Shown here: in pieces, positions 13,833 through 22,438 of the stretch
Layout of the letters: every line of letters starts with the position of its first letter
Numbering within the stretch: the first letter of the stretch is position 1
From: an uncultured Bacteroides sp.
GTDB taxonomy: Bacteria; Bacteroidota; Bacteroidia; Bacteroidales; Bacteroidaceae
Reading direction: 5' to 3'
NCBI GenBank assembly: GCA_947646015.1
Contig: CANSEY010000008.1
Location: 1-64,000 of the forward strand
DNA length: 64,000 nucleotides
Translations under genes and position numbers: made by a program
Notes under the pieces: model-generated
Database searches by the model: none
Seen by the model: only the letters and a program-made list of their open reading frames with translations
Told to the model about the DNA's origin: nothing

Positions 13833-15362
13833 TCAATAAATGTTGAACAAACTAATTTCATCAATGTCTATTACTGGAGTGTAACTATCCCTTACCCATT
13901 CAGTGCAAATTTTATATTGAGGAAACGCACCCTTATAGGGTTCATCTACCCAATCATTATTCCATAAATTAACGCCAGTCTCACCATTTACGATTTTACA
14001 TATATTTTCAGTATATGTAACAGGGTGAGGCAAATTAAATGCTATACGTTGAATCCATATTTGAATTTCGCCAATATTCGGAAACCTCTGAAACTTCGCA
14101 TAAACATTATTAACAATTCGCTCTCTTTCATCTGTCGAAGGAATTTTACTAAGGAGTTTACTGATGATAGAAAGAATTACCTTGTACGTTTTCGGACTAT
14201 ATAGTGCTATTTCTGTGAAAATTGATATCATCACAAGGTAATCGCCACAAATCGCAATTTTTTTGTTCAATCTTTGGGCAAAAGTTGTTAAAAGTTTTAT
14301 TAGTGTACCGCTGTTTGGATGTTTTTTGGAAAATTGGTATATAAAAAGAGCCTCCTGCTGAAGATTGGACATTGTAGAGTATATCCTTTTCTGCGTTTTC
14401 CTATAAATTGGACCTTCTGAAATATATGCTTTCTTATCAGGTTTTATAGAATCACTGATGACATCTTCTGTCAGATATGTCTTTTTCCCATTCAATTGAA
14501 AATTGAGTTCTGCAAGAACTTCTTGAAGAAAGAATGCTATTCGTTCTGTATCCTCTTTTGAATTGCAAAAAATACGATAGTCATCTCGGTATCTTACTAT
14601 ATGATAGTTAGATATTCCATTTGTATTTAGTCTTTCGCTAAGTAGCTTATCTGCATACGCAAGTACTATTTCTGCAATAAAGTCAGATAACGTACTTCCC
14701 TGAGGTATACCATTTGTTTGACCATATTGCATACCTTGCATATAGTTGTCAATAATATTTCCCAATAGTCCTGACTTATTGCGTTTTTCTTTAGCTTGTT
14801 CTTTTCCCATCAATGCCCACGCAATGGTATGAGTATATATAGCACAGTAACAATTCGTAATATCGGTAACAAACATATATCTATAAGACAAAGCTAACTC
14901 AAGGCTTCTTTGTTCAACATTTTCCCACCAAGAACTTACTGATGCTGACATATGTGATTTGTCTGTGTCTCCTTTAACTTTAGGAATACTCGCAACTTCT
15001 ATGTTTGGTACTTTCAGCTCAGCAAAGCGATCTTTTATCTCCTTCCAACTACTCTTATTTGTCATAGCCTTGACAAGCAGATAATAAAGGTATGGATTAA
15101 TTAACTGAATAGGCCTATATGAATACTGTGCATCCTTCTTGACTAACATCTTATGATTTACGTTTTCATAATCAGAAGGCATTCTCTTAGGATCTTTTAG
15201 AATGTCTCTCAATTCTTTATTTCCGACAGAATTTTGGACATATTCTATCACGGGCTTAAAATCTATGTATTTGGGAAACTGCATATTACAATAGTTTTGC
15301 GATTCCAAGAAATACTGTCTTGCTTTTATATGCGAAAGTTCAAGAATGGTCTTCATCGACAA
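13833..15362 (-). CDS. Reverse transcriptase, likely defence-associated
   Basis: A 509-residue RNA-directed DNA polymerase. The RT motifs are in order: FVTDITNCYCAIYTHTIAWAL (motif A Asp near 166), NGIPQGSTLSDF near 215, catalytic VRYRDDYRIF near 260, then LNGKKTY. There is no maturase or endonuclease domain of a group II intron, and no obvious msr-msd region of a retron. The C-terminal 200 residues are unassigned. Pairing with a HEPN-motif gene and location on an ICE fit the UG/Abi-type defence RTs; I cannot assign a DRT class. Confidence 0.85.
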   Translation of the reverse strand: MSMKTILELSHIKARQYFLESQNYCNMQFPKYIDFKPVIEYVQNSVGNKELRDILKDPKRMPSDYENVNHKMLVKKDAQYSYRPIQLINPYLYYLLVKAMTNKSSWKEIKDRFAELKVPNIEVASIPKVKGDTDKSHMSASVSSWWENVEQRSLELALSYRYMFVTDITNCYCAIYTHTIAWALMGKEQAKEKRNKSGLLGNIIDNYMQGMQYGQTNGIPQGSTLSDFIAEIVLAYADKLLSERLNTNGISNYHIVRYRDDYRIFCNSKEDTERIAFFLQEVLAELNFQLNGKKTYLTEDVISDSIKPDKKAYISEGPIYRKTQKRIYSTMSNLQQEALFIYQFSKKHPNSGTLIKLLTTFAQRLNKKIAICGDYLVMISIFTEIALYSPKTYKVILSIISKLLSKIPSTDERERIVNNVYAKFQRFPNIGEIQIWIQRIAFNLPHPVTYTENICKIVNGETGVNLWNNDWVDEPYKGAFPQYKICTEWVRDSYTPVIDIDEISLFNIY

Positions 15363-15414
15363 TATTTTACTATATTTTTCTGATTGACTTTTATTATTGA
15401 CGACACTTATGTGT

Positions 15415-16674
15415 TTATATATCTAAACTATCTTCTTTGAGTAAGAAATCAAATAACCCGACTGTGAGAATCCCTTCCTCATTTCGGCGAGGCATAATGT
15501 GATCTTTGACAACAATGATTTTCTTGAATGAATCATTGATATTCGTCAACGAACGGGATTCCTGTATTTCTTTCTCTCTATCCGGTATAGACAATGCCGA
15601 CTGTATATAGTACTTCTTGCTGCCAAGAGTCGCTATAAAATCCACTTCAAGGTGGATGCGAGTCCACTTCCCGTCCTTATCCGGCTTCTTTATCTCCACC
15701 ATTCCAACATCGACACTATAACCACGGACAATCAATTCATTGTAAATGATGTTTTCCATGATATGCGTTTCCTCTTGTTGGCGCATATCAAGAATGGCAT
15801 TTCTTAAGCCAATGTCCGTAAAATAATACTTGGAAAGCGTATTGATGTACTTCTTTCCTTTAACGTCGTAACGTACAGCCCTATTCAAGAGGAACGATTC
15901 TGACAAGTAGTTCAGATATTTGGAAATAGTTTGACTGCCAATTTTCACATTTTTCAAACTTTTGAAAGTATTCGACAATTTTGTAGGGTTGCATGGAGCA
16001 CCTATAGATGATGCCATAATGAGAAGTAATTCACGCATTTCATTCTCATTCTTGATTTTGTGCCTCTCGATAATATCTGCCAAATAAACAGTCTCAAATA
16101 GATTTTTCAGATAGTTTATCTTCTTTTGTTCGGTTTCAAATGACTGGACAAGAGGTAAACCACCGTAGGTGAAGTATTCGCGCCACGCATCTTGTTTGTC
16201 TCCACCTTTAGCCAAATAAAATTCAGAAAAAGACAGAGGATTTACATGAATCGTCTCTCCCCGGCCTCTAAACTCCGTTGGAATATCGGATGACAGGAAA
16301 TGGGAATTGCTTCCTGTTACATACGTATCGGCATTTTCGATATGGCGGAAACTGTTCAATACATCGACAAATTCATCCATCAGCTGTACCTCATCAATAA
16401 TGATATAGTAAAGTTCCTTGTCCTTGATTCTGTCGTGAACATAGTGAAGCATCATATCCGGATTCCTTAAATCCTTGTTCATCCGATCTTCAAGGTCAAT
16501 CCGGATAATGTGATCATCTGCAATTCCATTTTCCAACAAATAGTGGTAGAATAAAACATTCAGCAGGTATGACTTGCCGCATCTGCGGATTCCTGTCACT
16601 ACCTTGATAAAACCATCTTGACGGCTTTCTATCAGTTGCTGAAGATATCTGTCTCTTTTTATTTCCATCATCAC
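15415..16674 (-). CDS. ATP-binding protein, AAA_14 plus DUF4143
   Basis: A 419-residue AAA protein with Walker A VTGIRRCGKSY (residues 26-36), Walker B IIIDEVQ (91-97), sensor-like VTGSNSHFLS, then the DUF4143 domain (LFETVYLADIIERHKIKN, ... YYFTDIGLRNAIL, LEVDFIATLGSKKYYIQ). The last motif resembles a restriction-like nuclease fold, though its catalytic set is incomplete to my eye. Such ATPases are common on Bacteroides mobile DNA and their role is unknown. The start is one of three ATGs in a row. It is flanked by two perfect palindromes and its own promoter. Confidence 0.85.
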   Translation of the reverse strand: MMMEIKRDRYLQQLIESRQDGFIKVVTGIRRCGKSYLLNVLFYHYLLENGIADDHIIRIDLEDRMNKDLRNPDMMLHYVHDRIKDKELYYIIIDEVQLMDEFVDVLNSFRHIENADTYVTGSNSHFLSSDIPTEFRGRGETIHVNPLSFSEFYLAKGGDKQDAWREYFTYGGLPLVQSFETEQKKINYLKNLFETVYLADIIERHKIKNENEMRELLLIMASSIGAPCNPTKLSNTFKSLKNVKIGSQTISKYLNYLSESFLLNRAVRYDVKGKKYINTLSKYYFTDIGLRNAILDMRQQEETHIMENIIYNELIVRGYSVDVGMVEIKKPDKDGKWTRIHLEVDFIATLGSKKYYIQSALSIPDREKEIQESRSLTNINDSFKKIIVVKDHIMPRRNEEGILTVGLFDFLLKEDSLDI

Positions 16675-16684
16675 ATTAAATTTC

Positions 16685-16773
16685 TGCCAATATTGGCATT
16701 TTTTTACAATACAAAGGTAATGACTATAATCCGTCCATGCAAGGATTATATTATTTTTTTGCCAATATTGGCA
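16685..16773 (-). promoter_or_regulatory. Promoter flanked by two identical 14-bp palindromes
   Basis: TGCCAATATTGGCA occurs at 16685-16698 and 16760-16773. Between them, on the minus strand, TACCTTTG (16712-16719) is a -7 box with TTGC upstream near -33. One palindrome lies just after the predicted start site, the other about 40 bp upstream of the -7 box. This arrangement suggests looping repression of the ATPase gene. Confidence 0.7.
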
Positions 16774-16841
16774 CTTATATATTATGGACTATAAGATAAT
16801 GCTGACAAACAAGTATTTAAGAGAAATCAATGCAAAAATTC

Positions 16842-16849
16842 TATCTTTG
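16842..16849 (+). promoter_or_regulatory. Promoter of the 109-aa gene
   Basis: TATCTTTG fits TAnnTTTG, 15 bp before the start codon at 16865. The leader would be very short. Confidence 0.6.
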
Positions 16850-16864
16850 CAAAAAAAATGAACG

Positions 16865-17194
16865 ATGGCAATGACAAAAGCGATATTGGAAAAATGGATG
16901 GTGGCGCAGAAGCGTCACCGCCTTTCGGACAAGCAGGTACAGATGGCCCGTGAACTGGGTCTGAACCCCGACAAGCTCGGCAAGATAGACAACCACAAGC
17001 AGGAGGCATGGAAAGCCCCGCTTCCGCAGTTCATTGAAAGTATCTATTTCAAACGATTCAAGCGTGAAAACCCGGAAACGGTCAAGCCCTTAAAGCAGAT
17101 TATGGCTGAAATGGAGGTCAAGAAGAAGCAACAGAAAGCGAAGAAGGAGGAACGGAGGAAACAGCGTGCCCTCTCTTCCGGTTCTGAGGAATAG
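16865..17194 (+). CDS. Conserved ICE protein of unknown function (109 aa)
   Basis: A 109-residue basic protein. Its N-terminal half reads like a small helical domain (MARELGLNPDKLGKIDNHKQ; PLPQFIESIYFKRF), and its C-terminus is a Lys/Arg-rich helix (EVKKKQQKAKKEERRKQR), so nucleic-acid binding is plausible. It has its own promoter and a strong terminator. I do not recognise the family. An alternative start is MTKAILEKW two codons in. Confidence 0.65.
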   Translation: MAMTKAILEKWMVAQKRHRLSDKQVQMARELGLNPDKLGKIDNHKQEAWKAPLPQFIESIYFKRFKRENPETVKPLKQIMAEMEVKKKQQKAKKEERRKQRALSSGSEE

Positions 17195-17208
17195 GTAATG
17201 TATATATG

Positions 17209-17256
17209 AAAAGAAGCGAAGTGTGAAGGCCGACCGGCTTTCACACTTCGCTTTTC
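17209..17256. terminator. Strong bidirectional terminator
   Basis: AAGCGAAGTGTGAA plus GCC pairs with GGC plus TTCACACTTCGCTT, flanked by AAAA and TTTT. It serves the rightward 109-aa gene and the leftward SLOG gene, which converge here. Confidence 0.88.
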
Positions 17257-17276
17257 CATTCCAATACAGACAGCCG

Positions 17277-17792
17277 CTATTTCATCCTTTCATAAAGATT
17301 GATGACCGACTTTCCGCTTTCCAACGCCTTGTTCACCGTGTAGAATGTTCCCCCTTTCGGTACAAGATCCCAATAGGCTATGACTGTATCCGCTTTACGC
17401 ACCATGTATTCATCCCTGCGAAGGTAGCAGCCCTTGTGGTAATTCTCGGAAACCATGACCACCCGGTCCATCCTTTCCAACAGACGGGCATACAACAGCT
17501 GGTCTTCCGCTTCAAACCACAAGGGCTGTTTCCGAAAAGGTACTGCCGCTATGAGCTTGATATCTTCGTATCTCTCCCTGACCTGCAAGACCGCCTCCGC
17601 AGCAGTCATATCAAATCCGCTGGCCATCCCGGTGTAGTATTCCTTGTATCCCTGCCCGTACAGTTCTGTTACCACTCCGGTCACAGCTTCCCTGATTTGT
17701 GCAAGTATCCGGGAATCGTTTCCGGACCCTTGCAGAATACGTTCCTTACGGTGTCCCGTGAAAGCCACTGTCTGATTGTTTCTTGTTTCCAT
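17277..17792 (-). CDS. DUF1273 / SLOG-family nucleotide-binding protein
   Basis: A 171-residue Rossmann-like protein of the YspA/DUF1273 type. It opens with VAFTGHRKERI, has TGMASGFDMTAAEAVL around residue 55, and ends with DTVIAYWDLVPKGGTFYTVNKALESGKSVINLY. SLOG domains bind nucleotides or nucleotide-derived signals; the ligand here is unknown. It is a single leftward gene with structured element B directly upstream, placing it in the same presumed regulon as the other accessory operons. Confidence 0.8.
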   Translation of the reverse strand: METRNNQTVAFTGHRKERILQGSGNDSRILAQIREAVTGVVTELYGQGYKEYYTGMASGFDMTAAEAVLQVRERYEDIKLIAAVPFRKQPLWFEAEDQLLYARLLERMDRVVMVSENYHKGCYLRRDEYMVRKADTVIAYWDLVPKGGTFYTVNKALESGKSVINLYERMK

Positions 17793-17838
17793 GTTATCTT
17801 CTGTTTTTTGTTTTTACATATATCCATTCAAACCGAAC

Positions 17839-18012
17839 GGTATTTTATTTCCTGAAGGCTTTTCCGCCCCGGTCCGGAATCCCGCAAGGCTTGCCGTGAA
17901 AAAATACCGCAAGCGCAGCGAGGATGATTATTTCACGGCAACCAGCCCGCAGGGCCGCCTTGCCGGGTTTCCCGGGACACGGGGCTACCTTTGCCGGAAG
18001 AAATGAAATGCC
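17839..18012 (-). promoter_or_regulatory. Structured element B (candidate single-strand promoter)
   Basis: The outer stem GGTATTTTATTTC..GGC pairs with GCC..GAAATGAAATGCC. The middle stem pairs GCCCC with GGGGC and CCCG / CAAGGC with GCCTTG / CGGG. The inner arm TTGCCGTGAAA pairs perfectly with TTTCACGGCAA. The apex is at 17903-17929. The 3-prime arm holds CCTTG, 23 nt, TACCTTTG (17986-17993). It sits 46 bp upstream of the leftward SLOG gene. As duplex DNA the same box could also fire rightward toward traE. Confidence 0.7.
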
Positions 18013-18089
18013 GCTTTCTCCTTATCCCTGTTTTTACTGTTTCATATTGCCGGGAAAACCCTTTTTGAATGCTTGAAAACCCCTTGCCG

Positions 18090-18123
18090 ATGTAACGTGA
18101 CGTCATAAGGTGTCACAAGTCGT
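18090..18123. promoter_or_regulatory. 34-bp motif, copy 2, upstream of traE
   Basis: ATGTAACGTGACGTCATA followed by AGGTGTCACAAGTCGT matches the copy at 10375-10408 at 29 of 34 positions. Its inner dyad is GTGAC..GTCAC. It lies 82 bp before traE, so the two tra units may share a regulator. Confidence 0.6.
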
Positions 18124-18204
18124 ACAGTTTGTAAATCAATGGATTAAGCACTATATATTCGCAGTCGAAATCATTTTTGTCTCACCAATTAAAAGTTTCG
18201 ACAC

Positions 18205-18501
18205 ATGAAAAAAAGATTCTTTTTGGCAGCCATGACGCTGCTGGTTTCAATGGGGGCTTTCGCCCAAGGCAACGGTATCGCCGGTATCTCGGAAGCGACC
18301 AACATGGTCACTTCGTATTTCGATCCCGGAACCAAGTTGATTTACGCCATCGGCGCCGTTATCGGCCTTATCGGGGGCGTGAAGGTATATTCCAAGTTCT
18401 CGTCGGGTGACCCGGACACTTCAAAGACCGCCGCCAGCTGGTTCGGTGCGTGTATCTTCCTGATTGTGGCTGCCACCATCTTACGTTCATTCTTCCTGTA
18501 A
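18205..18501 (+). CDS. traE: TraE (DUF4134), VirB2-like subunit
   Basis: A 98-residue small membrane protein. A signal peptide (KKRFFLAAMTLLVSMGAFAQ) is followed by two hydrophobic helices (LIYAIGAVIGLIGGVKVY and WFGACIFLIVAATILRSFF). Its size, topology and position before traF and traG match TraE of CTnDOT-type elements, the proposed VirB2 pilin counterpart. It begins the long operon that runs to the lysozyme gene. Confidence 0.92.
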   Translation: MKKRFFLAAMTLLVSMGAFAQGNGIAGISEATNMVTSYFDPGTKLIYAIGAVIGLIGGVKVYSKFSSGDPDTSKTAASWFGACIFLIVAATILRSFFL

Positions 18502-18502
18502 T

Positions 18503-18835
18503 ATGGCGAAGTATCCTGTCAACAAGGGAATCGGTCGCAGCCCGGAGTTCAAGGGACTCAAGAGCCAGTACCTGTTCATCTTTGCCGGAGGGTTGCTCGC
18601 CCTGTTCGTGGTGTTCGTCATCATGTACATGGCAGGCATAGGCCAGTGGGTCTGCATCGGTTTCGGGGTCATCTCCGCATTGGTGCTGGTCTGGGCGACC
18701 TTCAGCATGAACACGAAATACGGCGAATGGGGGCTTATGAAACTCCATGCGCTGCGCAGCCATCCCCGCTACATCATCAGCCGGAGAAAGTTCCTCCGGT
18801 TGTTTTCTTCAACTATTAAAAACAGAAAGGCATGA
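18503..18835 (+). CDS. traF: TraF (DUF4133), VirB3-like subunit
   Basis: A 110-residue inner-membrane protein starting MAKYPVNKGIGRSPEFKGLK one base after the traE stop. Two adjacent transmembrane segments (YLFIFAGGLLALFVVFVIMY; WVCIGFGVISALVLVWATF) precede a cytoplasmic tail. This is the VirB3-like layout. The open frame extends 13 codons further upstream into traE, but the ATG at 18503 is the natural start. It overlaps traG by 4 bp (ATGA). Confidence 0.92.
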   Translation: MAKYPVNKGIGRSPEFKGLKSQYLFIFAGGLLALFVVFVIMYMAGIGQWVCIGFGVISALVLVWATFSMNTKYGEWGLMKLHALRSHPRYIISRRKFLRLFSSTIKNRKA

Positions 18836-21330
18836 AAAACGTAATGAAAACAGCCACGCTGGAAAGCAAGTTCCCGTTATTGGCCGTGGAGAACGGCTGC
18901 ATCATCAGCAAGGATGCGGACATCACCGTGGCATACCGGGTGGAACTGCCGGAACTCTTCACGCTGACACGGGCCGAGTACGAGTCCATGTACTCCACCT
19001 GGGCGAAGGCGGTCAAGGTATTGCCGAACTACAGCATCGTGCATAAGCAGGACTTCTTCATCGAAGAGGGTTACAGGCCGGACATCTGCAAGGAAGACCT
19101 GAGTTTTCTGAGCCGCAGTTTCGAGCGGCATTTCAACGAACGGCCGTACTTGCAGCACACCTGTTACCTTTTCCTGACGAAGACCACGAAAGAGCACAGC
19201 CGGACAACCAGCAGTTTCAACGCGCTTACACGGGGATTCATCATTCCCAAAGAGATGCAGGACAAGGAAACCGTTACCCGTTTTATGGAAAGTTGCGGGC
19301 AGTTCGAGCGCATCGTGAACGACAGCGGTCTGATCCGTATCATCCGCCTGACGGATGAGGAAATTATCGGAACCAAGAATTCAGCCGGCATCATAGAGAA
19401 ATATTTTTCCATGTCCCAGGAAGACACCACCTGCTTGCAGGATCTGTCTCTCGGTGCAGGGGAAATGAAGGTCGGGGACAATTACCTTTGCCTTCATACG
19501 CTTTCCGATCCGGAAGACCTGCCGTCAAACGTATCCACCGACTGCCGGTATGAACGGCTTTCGACAGACCGGAGCGACTGCCGCCTGTCCTTTGCCGCAC
19601 CGATAGGCATCCTGCTCACGTGCAACCATATCGTGAACCAGTACCTCTTCATCGACGATTCGGCGGAGATTCTCAGGAAGTTCGAGCAGACCGCCCGGAA
19701 CATGCACTCGCTTTCCCGTTACAGCCGTTCCAACCAGATCAACCGCGAATGGATTGAGGAGTATCTGAACGAGGCGCACAGCAAGGGGCTGGTTTCCATC
19801 CGTGCGCACTGCAATGTCATGGCATGGAGCGATGACCGGGAAAAGCTCAAGCGCATCAAGAACGATGTGGGCAGCCAACTGGCGTTGATGGAAGCCAAAC
19901 CGCGCCACAACACGGTGGATGTGCCGACCCTGTTCTGGGCGGCGATACCCGGCAATGCCGGAGATTTCCCGTCCGAGGAGAGTTTCCACACCTTTATCGA
20001 GCAGGCCCTGTGCCTGTTCATCGGGGAAACCTCCTACAAGGACTCGCTCTCTCCGTTTGGCATCCGCATGGTGGACCGCCTGACCGGAAAACCCGTCCAT
20101 CTGGATATTTCCGACCTGCCGATGAAGAACGGCACAATCACCAACCGGAACAAATTCATCCTCGGCCCTTCGGGCAGCGGGAAATCTTTTTTCACCAACC
20201 ACATGGTACGCCAGTATTACGAGCAGGGTGCGCATGTGCTGTTAGTGGATACCGGAAACTCCTATCAGGGACTGTGCAGCCTTATCCATGCGCGTACACA
20301 CGGCGAGGACGGGATTTATTTCACTTATGAAGAAAAAGACCCGATAGCTTTCAATCCTTTTTACGTGGAAGACGGGATTTTCGATATCGAGAAGAAAGAA
20401 TCCGTCAAGACGCTTATCCTTACCCTGTGGAAGCGTGACGACGAGCCGCCGACACGTGCCGAGGAAGTGGCGCTATCCAATGCGGTCAATCTCTTTCTGG
20501 AGAAAATCCGCAGGGACAGCAGCATAAAACCCTCCTTCAATACCTTCTATGAATTTATCCGTGACGAGTATCAGGATATCCTGAAAGAGAAGCGAACCCG
20601 TGAGAAGGATTTTGATGTATGGGGATTCCTGAATGTGCTGGAACCCTATTACCGTGGCGGTGAATATGACTTCCTGCTCAACTCCGACAAGCAGTTGGAC
20701 TTGCTGAACAGACGCTTCATCGTTTTTGAGCTGGACAACATTCGCGATAACAAAGTGCTGCTTCCGATTGTCACCATCATCATCATGGAGACTTTTATCA
20801 CCAAGATGCGCAAGTTGAAAGGTATCCGGAAAATAATCCTTATCGAAGAGTGCTGGAAGGCATTGGCATCCGCCAATATGAGCAATTACATCCGCTATCT
20901 TTTCAAGACCGTCAGAAAATTTTTCGGCGAGGCCGTGGTCGTGACCCAGGAAGTGGAGGACATCATTTCTTCTCCGATTGTCAAGGGTACCATCATTAAT
21001 AATAGTGACTGTAAGATTCTGCTTGACCAGCGCAAGTATATGAACAAGTTCGATGAGATCCAAGCGTTGCTCGGTCTGACCGACAAGGAGCGGGCACAGA
21101 TACTTTCCATCAATATGGCGAACAATCCGTCCAGAAAGTACAAGGAAGTCTGGATTGGTCTGGGCGGTACGCAGTCGGCGGTCTATGCCACGGAAGTCTC
21201 ACTTGAGGAGTACATATGCTACACTACTGAAGAAACCGAGAAACTTGAACTTATGCGGCTTACGGAAAGAATCGGTGGCAACATCGAACTTGCCATCAAG
21301 CAGTTGGCAGAAAGCAAGCGAAACAAGTGA
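18832..21330 (+). CDS. traG: TraG, VirB4-type secretion ATPase
   Basis: The 832-residue motor ATPase of the conjugative type IV secretion system. The N-terminal VirB4-like region (about 1-430) is followed by Walker A GPSGSGKSFFTNH near residue 444 and Walker B IILIEECWKAL near 669. The motif VVTQEVEDIISSPIV and IINNSDCKILLDQ are typical of Bacteroidetes TraG. It should assemble at the inner membrane with TraF and TraJ. Translation is coupled to traF by a 4-bp overlap. Confidence 0.95.
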   Translation: MKNVMKTATLESKFPLLAVENGCIISKDADITVAYRVELPELFTLTRAEYESMYSTWAKAVKVLPNYSIVHKQDFFIEEGYRPDICKEDLSFLSRSFERHFNERPYLQHTCYLFLTKTTKEHSRTTSSFNALTRGFIIPKEMQDKETVTRFMESCGQFERIVNDSGLIRIIRLTDEEIIGTKNSAGIIEKYFSMSQEDTTCLQDLSLGAGEMKVGDNYLCLHTLSDPEDLPSNVSTDCRYERLSTDRSDCRLSFAAPIGILLTCNHIVNQYLFIDDSAEILRKFEQTARNMHSLSRYSRSNQINREWIEEYLNEAHSKGLVSIRAHCNVMAWSDDREKLKRIKNDVGSQLALMEAKPRHNTVDVPTLFWAAIPGNAGDFPSEESFHTFIEQALCLFIGETSYKDSLSPFGIRMVDRLTGKPVHLDISDLPMKNGTITNRNKFILGPSGSGKSFFTNHMVRQYYEQGAHVLLVDTGNSYQGLCSLIHARTHGEDGIYFTYEEKDPIAFNPFYVEDGIFDIEKKESVKTLILTLWKRDDEPPTRAEEVALSNAVNLFLEKIRRDSSIKPSFNTFYEFIRDEYQDILKEKRTREKDFDVWGFLNVLEPYYRGGEYDFLLNSDKQLDLLNRRFIVFELDNIRDNKVLLPIVTIIIMETFITKMRKLKGIRKIILIEECWKALASANMSNYIRYLFKTVRKFFGEAVVVTQEVEDIISSPIVKGTIINNSDCKILLDQRKYMNKFDEIQALLGLTDKERAQILSINMANNPSRKYKEVWIGLGGTQSAVYATEVSLEEYICYTTEETEKLELMRLTERIGGNIELAIKQLAESKRNK

Positions 21331-21373
21331 TAGGGATTGAAATCATATGGAAACCGAAAAACAATCATGAATC

Positions 21374-22399
21374 ATGGGAATGGAAGAATGGATAAAAGAA
21401 CAGCAACGCCGCTATCTGGACGAGCCACGCCTCAAGGAGTTGACGGAAGTGATGAAACAGATAAGAAAGTTCGTCCGGGAAAAGGAGTACCGGAAGCTGA
21501 CGGAACTGGTCAGGCGGTACAGGAAGTCCGAGGATGTGATTACCCAAGTTGCCTGCCTGTTGTCAAACTCGCACCTGTTCCCGACACCGGAAAAAACGGT
21601 GGAAACGGACAGGTCAGAATTGATGACGGCATTGAAAAACACGTATTTCATGGAGAAGAACGGTTGCCGGCTTGCGGATGTCAATCCCGAAAAAGCCGAT
21701 TCCGTCCACGGAATGCTCGCCATGCACACGTTCATGCGGGATGCTTACTTGAAGGTATATCCTGAAAGCAAGCAGGAACGGCCGTCACCGGAAGAAGTAC
21801 GGTCATCTGTACGGATTCTGGATTTCCATCGGAAAGAGAGTGACGTGTGGGAACTCTGCAACCTGGCTGTGTATCTTATGCCGCCCTCACGGTATGTGGC
21901 ACTCAGGTACGGGCTTGCGGATGATTATGACAGGCTTGACAGACTGCACCGTTCCGGACCGGAACCGGCATATGACGAGGGGGTGGCATTGGAAAGCCGC
22001 CTGTGCAGGAATGCGGAAAAGGCAGCGGAAAGCATCGGGGATGTCCGTCTGCCGGATTTCTACCTGGAAAAGCTGAATGGGGAACTGGAGAATTTGGGAC
22101 GGATTGCGGCCTCGCCGGATGCCGTCCACGACATACTGCATATCAGTCCTGACTTTCTCACCAAGTACGGCATAGACAAGAACGCTTCCGCGACGGAACG
22201 CTCGTGCCAGGCGGAGAAAGCCTACCGGGAGCTGGACGCCCGTTTCGTCAGAATGACCGGACGCAGGCCGTATGCAGACGAATTCTTCGCATTCCTCAGA
22301 CACGGGAAAGAAAAAGTGGCAGAGGTAGACCGTCCGAGACCGGTACACAAGCCTATCCTCCGGAACCCGCCGTCCAAAGGACGGAAAATGGGAATCTGA
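21374..22399 (+). CDS. Unknown protein in the traG-traI interval (341 aa)
   Basis: A 341-residue charged soluble protein, without signal peptide or membrane segment. It lies where traH is placed in CTnDOT, but it is larger than I would expect for TraH and I recognise no domain. The helical N-terminus (KELTEVMKQIRKFVREKEYR) and Arg-rich middle could mediate contacts with the TraG ATPase. The 43-bp gap after traG is the largest so far in the operon. The second ATG (MEEWIKE) is another possible start. Confidence 0.7.
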   Translation: MGMEEWIKEQQRRYLDEPRLKELTEVMKQIRKFVREKEYRKLTELVRRYRKSEDVITQVACLLSNSHLFPTPEKTVETDRSELMTALKNTYFMEKNGCRLADVNPEKADSVHGMLAMHTFMRDAYLKVYPESKQERPSPEEVRSSVRILDFHRKESDVWELCNLAVYLMPPSRYVALRYGLADDYDRLDRLHRSGPEPAYDEGVALESRLCRNAEKAAESIGDVRLPDFYLEKLNGELENLGRIAASPDAVHDILHISPDFLTKYGIDKNASATERSCQAEKAYRELDARFVRMTGRRPYADEFFAFLRHGKEKVAEVDRPRPVHKPILRNPPSKGRKMGI

Positions 22400-22438
22400 C
22401 TTTTAACAGAATTATTCACAATTAAAAACAGGAACATC

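Noticed and set aside
13833-15362. The reverse transcriptase as a group II intron or retron
   Set aside because: No maturase X or endonuclease domain and no recognisable intron domain V nearby. No msr-msd-like inverted repeat pair was found in the short flanks.
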